Shown: one piece after another, positions 19,047 to 29,228 of the stretch
Layout of the letters: each line of letters opens with the position of its first letter
Position numbering within the stretch: the stretch's first letter is position 1
Assembly (NCBI RefSeq): GCF_040024445.1
Contig: NZ_CP157276.1
Span: forward strand, 1,302,001-1,366,000
Length of the DNA: 64,000 nucleotides
Direction of reading: 5' to 3'
Source: Prescottella soli
GTDB lineage: Bacteria; Actinomycetota; Actinomycetes; Mycobacteriales; Mycobacteriaceae
Position numbers and translations under genes: made by a program
Notes under the pieces: generated by a model
Database searches by the model: none
What the model saw: only the letters and a program-made list of their open reading frames with translations
What the model was told of the DNA's origin: nothing

Positions 19047-20795
19047 GTGCGCATGGTGGTGGGGGGATTGGCGAAGTCGTTCGATGGCGCTTCCGCCTCT
19101 AGGGGTGATCGACGGACTTTGCGCGTTCGTGCGACGGGGAGTCTCGTCGCCGCCGCATCGGTACTGCTTGTTTGGTGCACCGGCAGCGTCGGTGCGACTG
19201 CAAGCGCAGCTTCGGCTTCCGCATCCGAGGATGGAGGGATTGTCGATCAGAAGCTGGCCTGGCACCCGTGCCCGGCAGATGTCGTCGAGCATGCACTTGC
19301 GGGGGACGGGTACGCGGCGGCCCGATCGGCAATCCTGTCAGGCTTGGAATGCGCTCGCGTCCGGACCCCACTCGACTGGGCCCACCCCGATGACGGTCGA
19401 CAGGCCAGTTTCTGGGTTTCACGACTTCCCGGCACTCACCCCGGATCAGGCCCACTGCTCACAAGTTCCGGCGGCGCGGGCGCGGGCACCCTCCTCGATC
19501 CCTACAGCTTCTCCGGCGGGATGCCCGAACTGCGAAACTCGTTCGACCTGATCGGTTTCGATGCGCGAGGCACTTCGACGTCCTCGACGGCACAGTCGTG
19601 CGATCCCGGCATCTCAGGCGACCCTATTGTCCTCGGCACCAGCGCCAGGGATGGGTACGACGTCCTCGACACCGCTGGCCGGTCGATTGATCGGCAACTC
19701 GACGAAGCTCGACGGTGGACCGCCGCCTGCCTCGACCGAGCAGCCAAGACCGGCGACGATGCATCGACGGCACCGTACGTCAACTACTGGCAGACCGTTC
19801 GCGACCTCGACCTCGTCCGGCAACTGCTGGGTGCACCGAAATGGAGCTATCTCGGGGTATCGCAAGGAACGGCACTCGGACGCGAGCTGGCACGTACCTT
19901 CCCTGACCGCGTCGACAGGTGGGTGCTCGACTCCGTAGCCGACCCCGTCAAGAGTCCGAATGATGTTCTGCAAGAGCGGTATCGCTCACGGCAGCGCGCG
20001 GTCGAGTCGGAGTTCGCGCCTTGGGCTGCTGCGCAGGGCACAGTGCTCGGCGACACCGCTACGAAGGTCTTGTCGTCGATCGAGCAGCTTCGCGCCGATC
20101 TGGTTGTCCAGCCGATCCAGCTTCTCGGCGGCCAGAGGTTCACGGCGAACAACCTGAACTCCGTTCTGTTCGGCGTGGGCAATGCGGCGAACGAGGCCGT
20201 ACTCGCCAAGCTCGTCACCATTCGTTCGGCTCGATCCGCGGGCACGTCCGTCGCATCGGTGCAAGCCGCGATCGGGATGTTCACACAGTTCCAGGCCTCA
20301 CCGTTCATTGATCGTGAACTCGGCTCGGTCCTCGCAGGCGGGCCCCGCCAAGGATGGTGGACCGCGTTCAACTGCAACTCCGCCGATTGGAGCAAGGACA
20401 CCGACGCGATCCTGGCAGAGCACCGAGAAGCTGCACAGGACGCGCCCCTGACGTACCTGGGCCTCGGATTCTCCGCCGCGTGCGCTCAGTGGCCGTATCC
20501 CGGACAGCAGGACCCGCAGACAGGGTTGGAACGGGTGCCGGGCATTCTGCTGCTGACGAACCAAGGCGACACCGTCACCCCCGCGAGTGGAGCGCACAAC
20601 CTTCGTGATCGCATTCCAGGAGCGCGACTGGTGACCGTCGAGAGCAAGTCGGCGCACCTGGTGCTGCCTCAGCGGATGCCTTTCGGCCTACCGGGCGGCG
20701 TACCCGGAACCAGTTCGTGCGCAACCGCCACCGCTACCCGCTATCTGACAACCGGTGAGCTTCCCGTCGACGACCAAAGCTGCCAACCCGGCTAG
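19047..20795 (+). CDS. Secreted tripeptidyl-aminopeptidase-like alpha/beta hydrolase
   Basis: A 582-residue exported serine hydrolase of the TAP/SlpD family, which removes peptides from protein N-termini outside the cell. A signal peptide ends near residue 55. The catalytic triad is visible: Ser272 in 'LGVSQGTALG', Asp508 in 'TNQGDTVTP' and His537 in 'SKSAHLVLP', the last two in the TAP-like C-terminal domain. GTG start at 19047; an ATG two codons later is an alternative. Codon third positions are less G/C than its neighbours, and the gene interrupts the Rv1171-mshB pair on the opposite strand, so it may have been acquired. Confidence 0.9.
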   Translation: MRMVVGGLAKSFDGASASRGDRRTLRVRATGSLVAAASVLLVWCTGSVGATASAASASASEDGGIVDQKLAWHPCPADVVEHALAGDGYAAARSAILSGLECARVRTPLDWAHPDDGRQASFWVSRLPGTHPGSGPLLTSSGGAGAGTLLDPYSFSGGMPELRNSFDLIGFDARGTSTSSTAQSCDPGISGDPIVLGTSARDGYDVLDTAGRSIDRQLDEARRWTAACLDRAAKTGDDASTAPYVNYWQTVRDLDLVRQLLGAPKWSYLGVSQGTALGRELARTFPDRVDRWVLDSVADPVKSPNDVLQERYRSRQRAVESEFAPWAAAQGTVLGDTATKVLSSIEQLRADLVVQPIQLLGGQRFTANNLNSVLFGVGNAANEAVLAKLVTIRSARSAGTSVASVQAAIGMFTQFQASPFIDRELGSVLAGGPRQGWWTAFNCNSADWSKDTDAILAEHREAAQDAPLTYLGLGFSAACAQWPYPGQQDPQTGLERVPGILLLTNQGDTVTPASGAHNLRDRIPGARLVTVESKSAHLVLPQRMPFGLPGGVPGTSSCATATATRYLTTGELPVDDQSCQPG

Positions 20796-20820
20796 GGCGT
20801 GTCCCCTGCTTGGTGCGGGA

Positions 20821-20844
20821 CCGGCCGCGTCCCCGATCGGCCGG
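20821..20844. terminator. Weak hairpin between the peptidase gene and mshB
   Basis: CCGGCCG (20821-20827) pairs with CGGCCGG (20838-20844). It lies in the 93-bp gap between two convergent genes. The stem is short and no U-run follows, so terminator activity is only plausible. Confidence 0.4.
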
Positions 20845-20888
20845 CGCGAGGACAAGGCTCGTGTGATTCGACAGATCCTGGACCGCTG

Positions 20889-21770
20889 TCAGGACCCGAG
20901 TCCGCCGAAGAGATCCCACTCGCGACCGTGCTCGTCGACCGGGCCGGCCTGTCCCCGGACCAACACGAAGTGCTCCTCGGTGAGGACCGGCTGGACGACG
21001 TCGTTCGACAGCGCGAACTCGGTGGCCGACGGCGCCACCGTCACCTGCGTCTCGTGGGCGCGCAGCGCCGCGAGCTTCGCCTCCATCACGCCCGAGACGT
21101 CCACCGCGGCGGTCACCGCGGAATCCGGCACGCTCGGCAGCTCGTCCGGTTGCGGCATCCGCCACCCGGCGGGGACGGTGTCGATCGCCGCGATGCCCGC
21201 CGCGAGCGCACTGTGCTCGGTGACCGTCCAGTAGAACTTCGCGACCTCCCACGGAGCACCCGCGCCGGGAAACGCCCCGGTGCCGGCGGCCTCGACCGCC
21301 GCCGTCGTGAGTCGGTGCGCCTGAACATGATCCGGGTGTCCGTATCCCCCGACGGGGTCGTACGTCACGACGACGTCGGGGCGCAGTTCGCGGATCACCG
21401 CCACCAGTGCGCCCACCGCCTCGTCCGGGTCGACGTTGACGAACGCGCGGGGGTTGCGCGCCGACGGCGTCCCCGCCATGCCCGAGTCGCGCCAGCGGCC
21501 GGCGCCGCCGAGGAACCGGGGTGCCGCCGCGCCCAGCGCCCGTAGCGCCCGGGTCAGTTCGAGGATCCGGTAGCCGCCCAGCTGGTCGGCGCGGTCGGCG
21601 ACCAGACCGGCCCACCGGTCGCCGATCACCTCGCCCTCCTCGCCGAGGGTGCAGGTGAGCACCGTGACCTCGGCGCCGTCGGCCGCGCACCGGGCGATGG
21701 TGCCGCCGGTGGTCAGCGTCTCGTCGTCGGGATGCGCGTGCACGAACAGGATCCGTCGACCGCTCACCAC
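20889..21770 (-). CDS. mshB: GlcNAc-Ins deacetylase MshB (mycothiol biosynthesis)
   Basis: Zinc-dependent LmbE-family deacetylase of about 293 residues. It removes the acetyl group from GlcNAc-inositol in mycothiol synthesis, the actinobacterial counterpart of glutathione. Zinc ligands are visible as His13 and Asp16 (HAHPDDE) and His148 (GYGHPDHV); '[17 protein letters not shown]' is a strong family match. The frame is open to 21932, but adjacent GTG codons at 21770 and 21767 follow AGAGGTGG, so the start is one of these. It begins 17 bp after the lpqW stop. Confidence 0.94.
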   Translation of the reverse strand: MVSGRRILFVHAHPDDETLTTGGTIARCAADGAEVTVLTCTLGEEGEVIGDRWAGLVADRADQLGGYRILELTRALRALGAAAPRFLGGAGRWRDSGMAGTPSARNPRAFVNVDPDEAVGALVAVIRELRPDVVVTYDPVGGYGHPDHVQAHRLTTAAVEAAGTGAFPGAGAPWEVAKFYWTVTEHSALAAGIAAIDTVPAGWRMPQPDELPSVPDSAVTAAVDVSGVMEAKLAALRAHETQVTVAPSATEFALSNDVVQPVLTEEHFVLVRGQAGPVDEHGREWDLFGGLGS

Positions 21771-21787
21771 GGCTGGTCCACCTCTAC

Positions 21788-23590
21788 TCACTTCGACGTC
21801 CGGGTCCACATGGCGGCATCCGCGAAGATCCCGACCTGCACCGGACCGGTCAACGCGACACCCAGCACTCCGGGGCCCGCGGCGACGACGGTGTTGTCCT
21901 GCATCACCGGCAGCGTCACCGCCAGGTCCCACAGTCGCGGCTCGGCGTCCGCGATCACCCGGGCCGTGTCGGCCCGACCGCGCAGCGCCTCGTCGATCGC
22001 GGGTTGCAGCGTCGGATCACACAGACCCGACAAGTTGCTCGGGGCACGTCGCGTCGGCCCGGCATCGGGGGTCGACGACGGCTCCGACGACGGCTCGGGC
22101 GTCGCTACCGGCAGCGTCGACGGCAGGCACCCGAAGCGGGACGCGAGTGACGTCGCCGGATCCGAGCCGGCGCGCTCCCACCCGACCAGCGCGTCGACCT
22201 CCCCGGACGCCAGCGCGTCACCGTAGAGATCCTCGGCGCGCATCGCCCGGACCGACGCGGCGATCCCGGCGCCGCGCCACTGATCCGCGACGGTGTTCGC
22301 GACGGCGATCGCGATGTCGTCGTTCGCGGGGGCGCCGATCACCATCGTCAACTGCGCGTCACCGCGCATCATCCGACCCCGCGTCTGGGTCTCGGGGTCG
22401 ATGTCCTGGGTGACGTTCGGGACGAGCTGGTAGCCGGCTGCTCCCAGCAGCCCGGACGCCTGCTCGCGGGTCGGCTGGGGCGGGGCCGTCGGGGCGTACC
22501 CGGGGTCGGACGGGGAGAGCACCTGCGCTCGCGCCGGCACCGCCGACGACTCGCTACCCGCGCCCACCGTGGCGAGCAGGTTCGGGTCGACCAGCCCGAG
22601 CAGGCCCTTGCGCACCTGCGCATCGGCGAGCTCGGGGACACGACCGTTGAGGGTCATCGACAGCACCCGCGGCTGCAACTCGGTGCCCGTGCGGACGTCG
22701 GGGATCACCGACAGCTGCGCGTGCGTCGCGCCGCTGCCGTGCACGCGCGCGACCTGCGCGTCGCCCGAACGCATGGAGTCGGCGAGCTGGGCGGGCGACC
22801 CGCCTCGGCGCATGAGGATCTGGTCGGGTTTGGCCGGGGTGTCCCAGAACCGGTCGTTGCGCTCGAGCACGATCTCGTCCCGGCCGCGGTCGACGGACTT
22901 GATGTGGAACCGTCCACCCGACACCGGGATGTTGTCGGACAGGCCCCGCGCGAACCCACCCGGCGTGTCCTTCACCAGGTGCGACGGCAGCAGGTCGGTG
23001 AACAGTTCCCGCCACGCCGGGTACGGCGCGGACAGCTTCACGGTCACGGTCTTGCCGCCCCCGGACGACTCGACGTCCTCGATCAACCCGTATCCGGCGG
23101 GGTCGACGACCCCGGGCTGGCTGATCATCTGCTGCCACAGGTACCGGAAGTCCTCGGCCGCGATCGGTGCACCGTCGGACCACTGGGCCTCGTTGCGCAA
23201 CTGGTAGGTGATCGACGACGGCGCATCGGGCGCCGGCGGGTTGACCGTCGCCGACACCAGCACCGACGGATCGAGCACCCAGTCGGTGACGCCCGGCCGC
23301 GCCGGGTCCAGCACCGGGCGGAACGGGCTGGGCAGCACCAGCGAGCTCACCGCCGAGTTCGCGGGCGACTGATCGGCGAGCAGGTGCGGGTTGAACCCGA
23401 TGCCCACGTCGTCGATCGCGACGAAGACGGTGTTCTTGGTGGGGACCGCCGTCGTGGGCTTGGGGCTGTCGGTGCTCTCGACCGGCGGCGGCGGGTTGGC
23501 GGTGCAGGCGGCGGCGGTCAGCACCATGCCGACCGCGACGGCCCCGACGACGCGTCGGCCCATCACCCCCGCGTTCCAGTGCAGCGCCAC
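21788..23590 (-). CDS. lpqW: Lipoprotein LpqW (solute-binding-protein fold)
   Basis: A 600-residue lipoprotein with the fold of peptide-binding proteins of ABC transporters (SBP family 5). The lipobox 'LTAAAC' puts the lipidated cysteine at residue 29. A Pro/Thr-rich linker and the binding-protein domain follow ('[27 protein letters not shown]'). In mycobacteria LpqW is not a transporter part but influences the balance of polar PIM and lipoarabinomannan synthesis. GTG at 23590 follows GGGGAGGA and is preferred to the longer frame. Upstream of mshB, downstream of typA, as in mycobacteria. Confidence 0.9.
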   Translation of the reverse strand: MALHWNAGVMGRRVVGAVAVGMVLTAAACTANPPPPVESTDSPKPTTAVPTKNTVFVAIDDVGIGFNPHLLADQSPANSAVSSLVLPSPFRPVLDPARPGVTDWVLDPSVLVSATVNPPAPDAPSSITYQLRNEAQWSDGAPIAAEDFRYLWQQMISQPGVVDPAGYGLIEDVESSGGGKTVTVKLSAPYPAWRELFTDLLPSHLVKDTPGGFARGLSDNIPVSGGRFHIKSVDRGRDEIVLERNDRFWDTPAKPDQILMRRGGSPAQLADSMRSGDAQVARVHGSGATHAQLSVIPDVRTGTELQPRVLSMTLNGRVPELADAQVRKGLLGLVDPNLLATVGAGSESSAVPARAQVLSPSDPGYAPTAPPQPTREQASGLLGAAGYQLVPNVTQDIDPETQTRGRMMRGDAQLTMVIGAPANDDIAIAVANTVADQWRGAGIAASVRAMRAEDLYGDALASGEVDALVGWERAGSDPATSLASRFGCLPSTLPVATPEPSSEPSSTPDAGPTRRAPSNLSGLCDPTLQPAIDEALRGRADTARVIADAEPRLWDLAVTLPVMQDNTVVAAGPGVLGVALTGPVQVGIFADAAMWTRTSK

Positions 23591-23624
23591 TACCGGTCCT
23601 CCCCTCCGCGAGCGGCTCTCACAG

Positions 23625-23668
23625 CCGTGCGCGTTGCGCGAGGGTTCAGCCTCGCACAACGCGCACGG
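23625..23668. terminator. Terminator after typA
   Basis: A 19-bp stem, CCGTGCGCGTTGCGCGAGG (23625-23643) against 23650-23668, with a single mismatch and a 6-base loop. It lies 15 bp past the typA stop and 35 bp before the lpqW start, so it separates the two transcription units. Confidence 0.85.
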
Positions 23669-23682
23669 AACGCGTCACGCAC

Positions 23683-25578
23683 TTACAGTGCGGCCTTGTC
23701 ACGCGACTTCGCGCGCGAACGCTCGCGTGCGCGGTCGGTCTGCGACAGGTGCAGCTTGCGCACGCGGACGACCTCGGGAGTGACCTCGACGCACTCGTCG
23801 GCGGCGCAGAACTCCATCGCGGCCTCGAGCGTCAGCTCGATCGGCTTGGCGAGGGTCTCCGTGGCGTCGGCGGTCGCCGAGCGCATGTTGGTGAGCTTCT
23901 TCTCCTTGGTGACATTGATGTCGAGGTCCTCGGCGCGCGGGTTGATGCCCACGACCATGCCCTCGTACGTGTCCGAGCCCGGATCGACGAAGAACGTGCC
24001 GCGGTCGGCGAGCTGGATCATCGCGAACGGGGTCACCGAGCCGGTGCGGTCGGAGACCAGCGAGCCGGTGTGGCGGGCGCGGATCTCGCCGGCCCACGGC
24101 GCGTAGCCGTGCGAGACGGCGTTGGCGATGCCGGTGCCGCGGGTCTCGGTGAGGAAGTCGGTGCGGAAACCGATCAGGCCACGCGACGGGACGATGAACT
24201 CCATCCGCACCCAGCCGGTGCCGTGGTTCGTCATCTGGACCATCTTGCCCTTGCGGTTGGCCAGCAGCTGGGTGATCGCGCCGAGGTGCTCCTCGGGGGT
24301 GTCGATCGTCAGCTCCTCGAAGGGCTCGTGCAGCTTGCCGTCGACGTGCTTGGTGACAACCTGCGGCTTGCCGACCGTGAGCTCGAAGCCCTCACGACGC
24401 ATCTGCTCGACAAGGATGGCCAGCGCCAGCTCGCCGCGGCCCTGCACCTCCCACGCGTCGGGGCGACCGATGTCGAGGACGCGCAGCGACACGTTGCCGA
24501 CCAGCTCGGAGTCCAGGCGGGTCTTGACCATGCGAGCGGTCAGCTTGTGGCCCTTGACGCGGCCCACGAGCGGCGACGTGTTGGTGCCGATGACGACGGA
24601 GATCGCGGGCTCGTCGACGGTGATCGTCGGCAGTGCGACCGGGTTCTCGATGTCGGCGAGGGTGTCACCGATCATGATCTCGGGGATACCGGCGACGGCG
24701 ACGATGTCACCGGCGACGGCGACCTCGCCGGGCTCGCGGTTGACGCCGACCGTCTTGAGCAGCTCGGTGATCTTGACGTTCTTGACGCCGTCCGCGTGCA
24801 TCCACGCGACGTTCTGGCCCTTGCGCAGCTCACCGTTGTGGATGCGGACCAGCGCGAGGCGACCGAGGAAGTCGGAGGCGTCGAGGTTGGTGACGTGGGC
24901 CTGCAGCGGCGCGGCGGAATCACCCTTGGGGGCCGGCACGTGCTCCATGAGGACGTTGAACAGGACGTCGAGGTTCTCGGTGTCGGGCGCCTGACCGTCC
25001 TCGGGACGGTTCATCGACGCCTTGCCCTCGCGGCCCGACGCGTACAGGACCGGCAGGTCGAGCAGCGCCTCGGCGGCAGCGGCGGCCTCGTCGTCGAGGT
25101 CGGACGCCAGGTCCAGGAGCAGGTCCTGCGCCTCGGTGACGACCTCCTCGATGCGGGCGTCGGGACGGTCCGTCTTGTTCACGACGATGATGACCGGCAG
25201 CGACGCGGAGAGCGCCTTGCGCAGCACGAAACGGGTCTGCGGCAGCGGACCCTCGGACGCGTCGACGAGCAGCACGACGCCGTCGACCATCGACAGGCCG
25301 CGCTCGACCTCGCCACCGAAGTCGGCGTGGCCCGGGGTGTCGATCACGTTGATGACGGTGACGGTGCCGTCCTGGTTGTGACGGTGCACGGCGGTGTTCT
25401 TCGCGAGGATGGTGATGCCCTTCTCGCGTTCGAGGTCACCGGAGTCCATCACGCGGTCGACCAGCTCGGCCCGCTCGGCGAAGGCGCCGGACTGGCGCAG
25501 CATGGCGTCGACGAGGGTGGTCTTGCCATGGTCGACGTGCGCGACGATGGCGACGTTACGGAAGTTGGTGGTGCTCAC
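23683..25578 (-). CDS. typA: Ribosome-associated GTPase TypA/BipA
   Basis: Translational GTPase of 631 residues, involved in ribosome assembly and stress adaptation. GTPase motifs: G1 'AHVDHGKTT' at residues 13-21, '[14 protein letters not shown]' (G3) and 'NKTDRPDA' (G4), followed by EF-G-like domains and a C-terminal domain with '[19 protein letters not shown]'. The GTG at 25578 follows AGGAGAA and gives the normal N-terminus ([14 protein letters not shown]); the frame to 25629 is not used. A strong hairpin follows the stop. Confidence 0.95.
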   Translation of the reverse strand: MSTTNFRNVAIVAHVDHGKTTLVDAMLRQSGAFAERAELVDRVMDSGDLEREKGITILAKNTAVHRHNQDGTVTVINVIDTPGHADFGGEVERGLSMVDGVVLLVDASEGPLPQTRFVLRKALSASLPVIIVVNKTDRPDARIEEVVTEAQDLLLDLASDLDDEAAAAAEALLDLPVLYASGREGKASMNRPEDGQAPDTENLDVLFNVLMEHVPAPKGDSAAPLQAHVTNLDASDFLGRLALVRIHNGELRKGQNVAWMHADGVKNVKITELLKTVGVNREPGEVAVAGDIVAVAGIPEIMIGDTLADIENPVALPTITVDEPAISVVIGTNTSPLVGRVKGHKLTARMVKTRLDSELVGNVSLRVLDIGRPDAWEVQGRGELALAILVEQMRREGFELTVGKPQVVTKHVDGKLHEPFEELTIDTPEEHLGAITQLLANRKGKMVQMTNHGTGWVRMEFIVPSRGLIGFRTDFLTETRGTGIANAVSHGYAPWAGEIRARHTGSLVSDRTGSVTPFAMIQLADRGTFFVDPGSDTYEGMVVGINPRAEDLDINVTKEKKLTNMRSATADATETLAKPIELTLEAAMEFCAADECVEVTPEVVRVRKLHLSQTDRARERSRAKSRDKAAL

Positions 25579-25831
25579 GCGGGGCGTTCTCCTGGCTGCT
25601 GACGGGGCCACACGAAGTTGGTGTCGCACGGCTTCTGGCTGCCGCTACGCGCATGCGTGATTCCCATTCGCGACCCCAGGGCGCCGAACGCCGATCGAGA
25701 GTCTCCGACATTTGCGCCGACGCAGGGATTGCGGCCAGCGAATACCCTACCCGCCCGCGCTGCAACTTCTCGCATCGCGGCCCGGGATCACACCCCCTGA
25801 CCTGCGGATAGTGATCTGCGCCACTGCCCCG

Positions 25832-26956
25832 TCAGGCGTCCTCCACGAACCACCCGGACGGCCCGAGCCGACAGTGCTTGCGGGGCGCGTAGTGGTCGAA
25901 GTACACCCGTGCGGTCAACTCCCGGCGGCTCGAGACGCCGGCCTTGTCGAAGACGATCTTGAGATGGTCCTGCACCGTGTACGGCGACAGATGCAGGCCC
26001 TTCGCGATCTCCGCCGTGGTGGCCCCCCGCAAGACACAGTCGACGACGTCTCGCTCGCGGGGCGTCAGGCCGAACGCAGCGACCACGAGCGGCACCACCT
26101 CGGGCGCACCGGCCCGTTCGATGGTGACGACGATCTGCGACGGACAGCCGTCACGCCCGGCGAGCGGCGCACCGTGGACGGCCAGCCACTCCCCGGTCCG
26201 GGAACGGACCCGCATTCGCGGCACGGTTCCCGTCCGTCCGGCAATGAGCGCGCGCGTCGCGGACACCGTCGCGAGTACCGACTGCGGCAGCTCACCCCAC
26301 ATGCTTCCGCCCAGTTCGTCGACGCGTACCTGCGCGGCCAGAGTGGCCTGGGACAGCGCGTTGTGGTGATCGAACGTGAGCACCGCCGGACCGGCCTGCG
26401 CGTCCGCGATCTCGCGGCCCGGCAGCGCGTCGGCGATGAGTCCCGCCCGAACGCCCACCGCCAACTGGCCGGACAGCCCACCGAGGAAATCCGCCTCGGC
26501 CGGGCTGAACCCACTCGCGCCCGCGCGGCGGTAGATCGCCAGCGCACCCCAGACGACCCCACCGGTCCGGAGCATCACGCGCATCTCGTGCCCCAACCCG
26601 AACGTCGGCTCGAACAGTTCCCGGAACCGGGAACTTCGCCGCGGGTCACCGCCTGTCTCCTCGTGCAGGACGCTCACGTCGCCGTTCCGCCGGGCGAGAT
26701 CCGCGAAGAGGCTGACGTCGTCCTCGATGTATTCGTGGCGAGCGAACTCGGCTTCGCACGGCTCGGGCAGGCCGGCTTTGACGGACCCGGTGACCAACGT
26801 CGTCGTCGGATCGACCGTGCCGAAGCACGCGGAGTCGAACGGCACCGCCTTGGTGAGTACCGCGAGCGCCTGCTCACCGAACTCCGTCCACGGCAACCCC
26901 GCGCGGGCCAGTGCGCTCACCCGATCCCGGGCAGATCCTGCCTGGTAGGTACTCAT
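25832..26956 (-). CDS. LuxR-type regulator with GAF-like sensor
   Basis: A 374-residue regulator. An N-terminal GAF-like region (about 30-190, 'VPFDSACFGTVDP', 'GVVWGALAIYRRAGASGFSPAEADFLGGLS') is followed by a LuxR/GerE HTH near 290-350 ('FGLTPRERDVVDCVLRGATTAEIAKGLHLSPYTVQDHLKIVFDKAG'). This architecture is common in actinobacteria; the ligand is unknown. ATG at 26956 rather than the TTG before it. It is divergent from the FAD-linked oxidase, with two palindromes in the 112-bp gap, so it probably controls both. Confidence 0.88.
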   Translation of the reverse strand: MSTYQAGSARDRVSALARAGLPWTEFGEQALAVLTKAVPFDSACFGTVDPTTTLVTGSVKAGLPEPCEAEFARHEYIEDDVSLFADLARRNGDVSVLHEETGGDPRRSSRFRELFEPTFGLGHEMRVMLRTGGVVWGALAIYRRAGASGFSPAEADFLGGLSGQLAVGVRAGLIADALPGREIADAQAGPAVLTFDHHNALSQATLAAQVRVDELGGSMWGELPQSVLATVSATRALIAGRTGTVPRMRVRSRTGEWLAVHGAPLAGRDGCPSQIVVTIERAGAPEVVPLVVAAFGLTPRERDVVDCVLRGATTAEIAKGLHLSPYTVQDHLKIVFDKAGVSSRRELTARVYFDHYAPRKHCRLGPSGWFVEDA

Positions 26957-26969
26957 CAAAGAATTCTGA

Positions 26970-26981
26970 CCGACCGGTCGG
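26970..26981. promoter_or_regulatory. Palindrome in LuxR/oxidase divergent gap
   Basis: Perfect 12-bp palindrome CCGACCGGTCGG, 14 bp upstream of the regulator start. Candidate operator for autoregulation, by position only. Confidence 0.5.
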
Positions 26982-26992
26982 GACTTGTGAAC

Positions 26993-27006
26993 CCCAGAAG
27001 TCTGGG
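26993..27006. promoter_or_regulatory. Second palindrome in LuxR/oxidase gap
   Basis: Perfect inverted repeat CCCAGA-AG-TCTGGG, about 63 bp upstream of the oxidase start. Its place in the divergent promoter suggests a binding site for the adjacent LuxR-type protein. Confidence 0.5.
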
Positions 27007-27068
27007 ATCACGAAACCCCCATGCCGAGGGATGTCGGCGGCCGCTGCGCCCGGGTGACGCTTCCAGCC

Positions 27069-28481
27069 ATGACATACACGCCGATCCACCTCGACACCGC
27101 CCGCCCGGCCGTCCGTCTCGACGCCGGAACCTGGAACGGTCTCGCCGCCGATCTCGACGGCCGGCTCGACCTGCCCGACTCCCCCGACTGGCCGACCGTG
27201 GCGCAGGCCTGGAACCTGAGCATCGCCCAGCGCCCGGCCGCGGTGGTGACCGCCACGAACACCGCCGACGTCGTCAAGGCCGTGCGTTTCGCGGCCGCCC
27301 ACCGCATCCGGGTGTCCGCGCAGCCGAGCGGCCACGGCGCGACCCGGGCCCTCGACGACACGGTCCTGGTCCGGACCGCGGCGCTCGACGACATCTGGAT
27401 CGACACCGCGGCACGCACCGCCCGCGTCGGGGCGGGCGTGAAGTGGGGTGCGCTGCAGTCGGCCCTCGACGGCACCGGTCTGACCGGGCTCGTCGGCTCC
27501 AACCCGGACGTCTCCGTCGTCGGCTTCTGCCTGGGCGGTGGCCTGTCGTGGCTCACGCGCCCCCACGGGCCGGGCTCGGGATCGCTGTCGGCGGTCGAAC
27601 TGGTCGACGCGCAGGGCGTCCACCGCTGGGTCAGTGACGACGAGTCGCCCGAGCTGATGTGGGCGCTGCGGGGTGGCGGCGGCGAATTCGGCATCGTCAC
27701 CGCCGTCGAGATCGACCTGTTCCCGGCGCCCGCGATCACCGGCGGACGGCTCGCCTTCCCCGCGGCCGAGGCACGATCGCTGCTGCGGGCGGTCACCGCG
27801 CTGACCGAGGTCGCGCCGGCGGAGCTGACGGTGTGGGCGTCGATCATGCACTTCCCGCCGATCCCGGACCTGCCCGAGGAGATCCGGGGACAGTCGTTCT
27901 GCTTCGTCGACACGTTGCTGCTCGGTCCGCCCGAGGCCCTCGCGGCGCACCTGTCCCCGATCCGGGCGGCCGGCGCCGTCCTGCGCGACACGGTCCGACC
28001 GCTGCAGCCGAGTGAGATCGCTGGGGTGTGTGAGGAGCCCGTCGACCCGTCTCCCGGCGTCCATTCGTCGATGATGCTCAAAGCACTCGACGACGCCGTC
28101 GTCGACCTCGTCGTGGATCGTGCCGGGACGCCCGGCGCGACACCGCTGACCCAGGTCCAGTTCCGGCATCTGGGTGGCCCCGCCCGAACGGGTCGGGCCG
28201 GCGCCGTGGATCTGCGTCGAGACGGCGCGGAGTTCGCGGTGATGACGTTGACGCTCGCTCCCGTCCCCGAGCTGCTCGACGCCGGTGCCGCAGCCATGGC
28301 GGACCTGTTCGACGAGCTCTCCCCCTGGTGCGCCGGTCCGACCGTCCCGACGCTGCTCGGCCCCGGCGAGTCGCCGGAACGCGCGTACGACGCGCCCACC
28401 CTGGCGGCGCTGCGCCGGCTCAAGGAGGCCACCGACCCGTCGTACGTGGTGCGCGGCAACTACCCGCTGCACGGACACTGA
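27069..28481 (+). CDS. FAD-linked oxidase (berberine-bridge type)
   Basis: A 470-residue oxidoreductase with a PCMH-type FAD-binding domain (about 40-215). His89 in 'PSGHGATR' is in the position of the covalent FAD histidine of berberine-bridge-type enzymes, and 'GFCLGGGLSWLTRPHG' is the usual flavin-binding stretch. The end ('PSYVVRGNYPLHGH') is like the BBE C-terminal motif. Such enzymes oxidise alcohols, sugars or alkaloid-like substrates; the substrate here is unknown. ATG at 27069 is preferred over the upstream frame, which would run into the operator region. Confidence 0.88.
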   Translation: MTYTPIHLDTARPAVRLDAGTWNGLAADLDGRLDLPDSPDWPTVAQAWNLSIAQRPAAVVTATNTADVVKAVRFAAAHRIRVSAQPSGHGATRALDDTVLVRTAALDDIWIDTAARTARVGAGVKWGALQSALDGTGLTGLVGSNPDVSVVGFCLGGGLSWLTRPHGPGSGSLSAVELVDAQGVHRWVSDDESPELMWALRGGGGEFGIVTAVEIDLFPAPAITGGRLAFPAAEARSLLRAVTALTEVAPAELTVWASIMHFPPIPDLPEEIRGQSFCFVDTLLLGPPEALAAHLSPIRAAGAVLRDTVRPLQPSEIAGVCEEPVDPSPGVHSSMMLKALDDAVVDLVVDRAGTPGATPLTQVQFRHLGGPARTGRAGAVDLRRDGAEFAVMTLTLAPVPELLDAGAAAMADLFDELSPWCAGPTVPTLLGPGESPERAYDAPTLAALRRLKEATDPSYVVRGNYPLHGH

Positions 28482-28610
28482 CGAACGTTCGACCACGGGT
28501 GGCCCGGATCCGACGCCGGGCCACCTGTGCGCGGAGACCGAATGAGGCTAGGCTAACTGCGTGCGGCAGCGATTCGGGCGCCGCACTCGGGAGGAAGGCC
28601 GGTCTCGCAC

Positions 28611-28793
28611 ATGGGCAAGGGAAAGGTGAAGGCCAGCAAGGTCTCTGGCCTCAAGCCCAAGAAGAAGTGCTGCCGGAAGAAGACGCGTTGCCTCAAGTGC
28701 CCGGTCGTGATCATGCGAATGAAGAAGCTCGAGAACGAAGGCGCGACCAAGAAGGAACTGAAGAAGGGCCTCAAGAAGGCCCGCGCCGCCTGA
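28611..28793 (+). CDS. Small basic Cys-rich protein
   Basis: A 60-residue, very basic protein (Lys/Arg-rich) with CC-x5-C-x2-C (Cys20, Cys21, Cys27, Cys30: 'KKCCRKKTRCLKCP'), which could bind a metal such as zinc, and a Lys-rich C-terminus suited to nucleic-acid contact. I believe similar small proteins occur in other mycolic-acid actinobacteria, but function is unknown. A GGAGGAAGG site lies 12 bases before the ATG, a little far. A partial DtxR/IdeR-like sequence lies about 55 bp upstream. Convergent with mutT2. Confidence 0.75.
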   Translation: MGKGKVKASKVSGLKPKKKCCRKKTRCLKCPVVIMRMKKLENEGATKKELKKGLKKARAA

Positions 28794-28802
28794 GGGGCGC
28801 CG

Positions 28803-29195
28803 TCACTCGTCGAGCAGTGCCACGAGTTCCGGAACCCAGCCGCGATCGTTGTCGACGAGGTCGACCTCGAGCAGTTCCCTTGCGTCGACCCAGCACAGCG
28901 CTGCGTGGTCCAGCGCCCGGGGCGTCCCGCTGACGAGTTCGGCACGGTACGCGCGCAGCACCATTCCGTCACGGAGGGGAACGTCCGCCCCGATCCGCGC
29001 CCCCGCGACCGCCTCGACGCCCAGTTCCTCGCGCAGTTCGCGGCGTACCGCGTCGGCCGGCGACTCGTCGGGCTCGACCTTGCCGCCCGGCAACTCCCAC
29101 AATCCGGCCAATTCCACCGGCCGCGTGCGCTGCGCGAGCAGCAGTCGCCCGTCCCGGATCATCGCGGCCGCGACGACCTCGCGCTCCCGGATCAT
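28803..29195 (-). CDS. mutT2: Nudix hydrolase, MutT2-like
   Basis: A 130-residue Nudix hydrolase. The Nudix box GX5EX7REUXEEXGU is intact at residues 38-60, with the catalytic REXXEE at 52-57. The mycobacterial MutT2 at this locus hydrolyses oxidised or modified pyrimidine/purine nucleoside triphosphates, cleaning the dNTP pool. Divergent from phhB with a 33-bp shared promoter gap, the same arrangement I recall for Rv1160/Rv1159A. Confidence 0.88.
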   Translation of the reverse strand: MIREREVVAAAMIRDGRLLLAQRTRPVELAGLWELPGGKVEPDESPADAVRRELREELGVEAVAGARIGADVPLRDGMVLRAYRAELVSGTPRALDHAALCWVDARELLEVDLVDNDRGWVPELVALLDE

Positions 29196-29228
29196 TGCGG
29201 TCCCTTCGCCATCGCACCATCATGAGGT

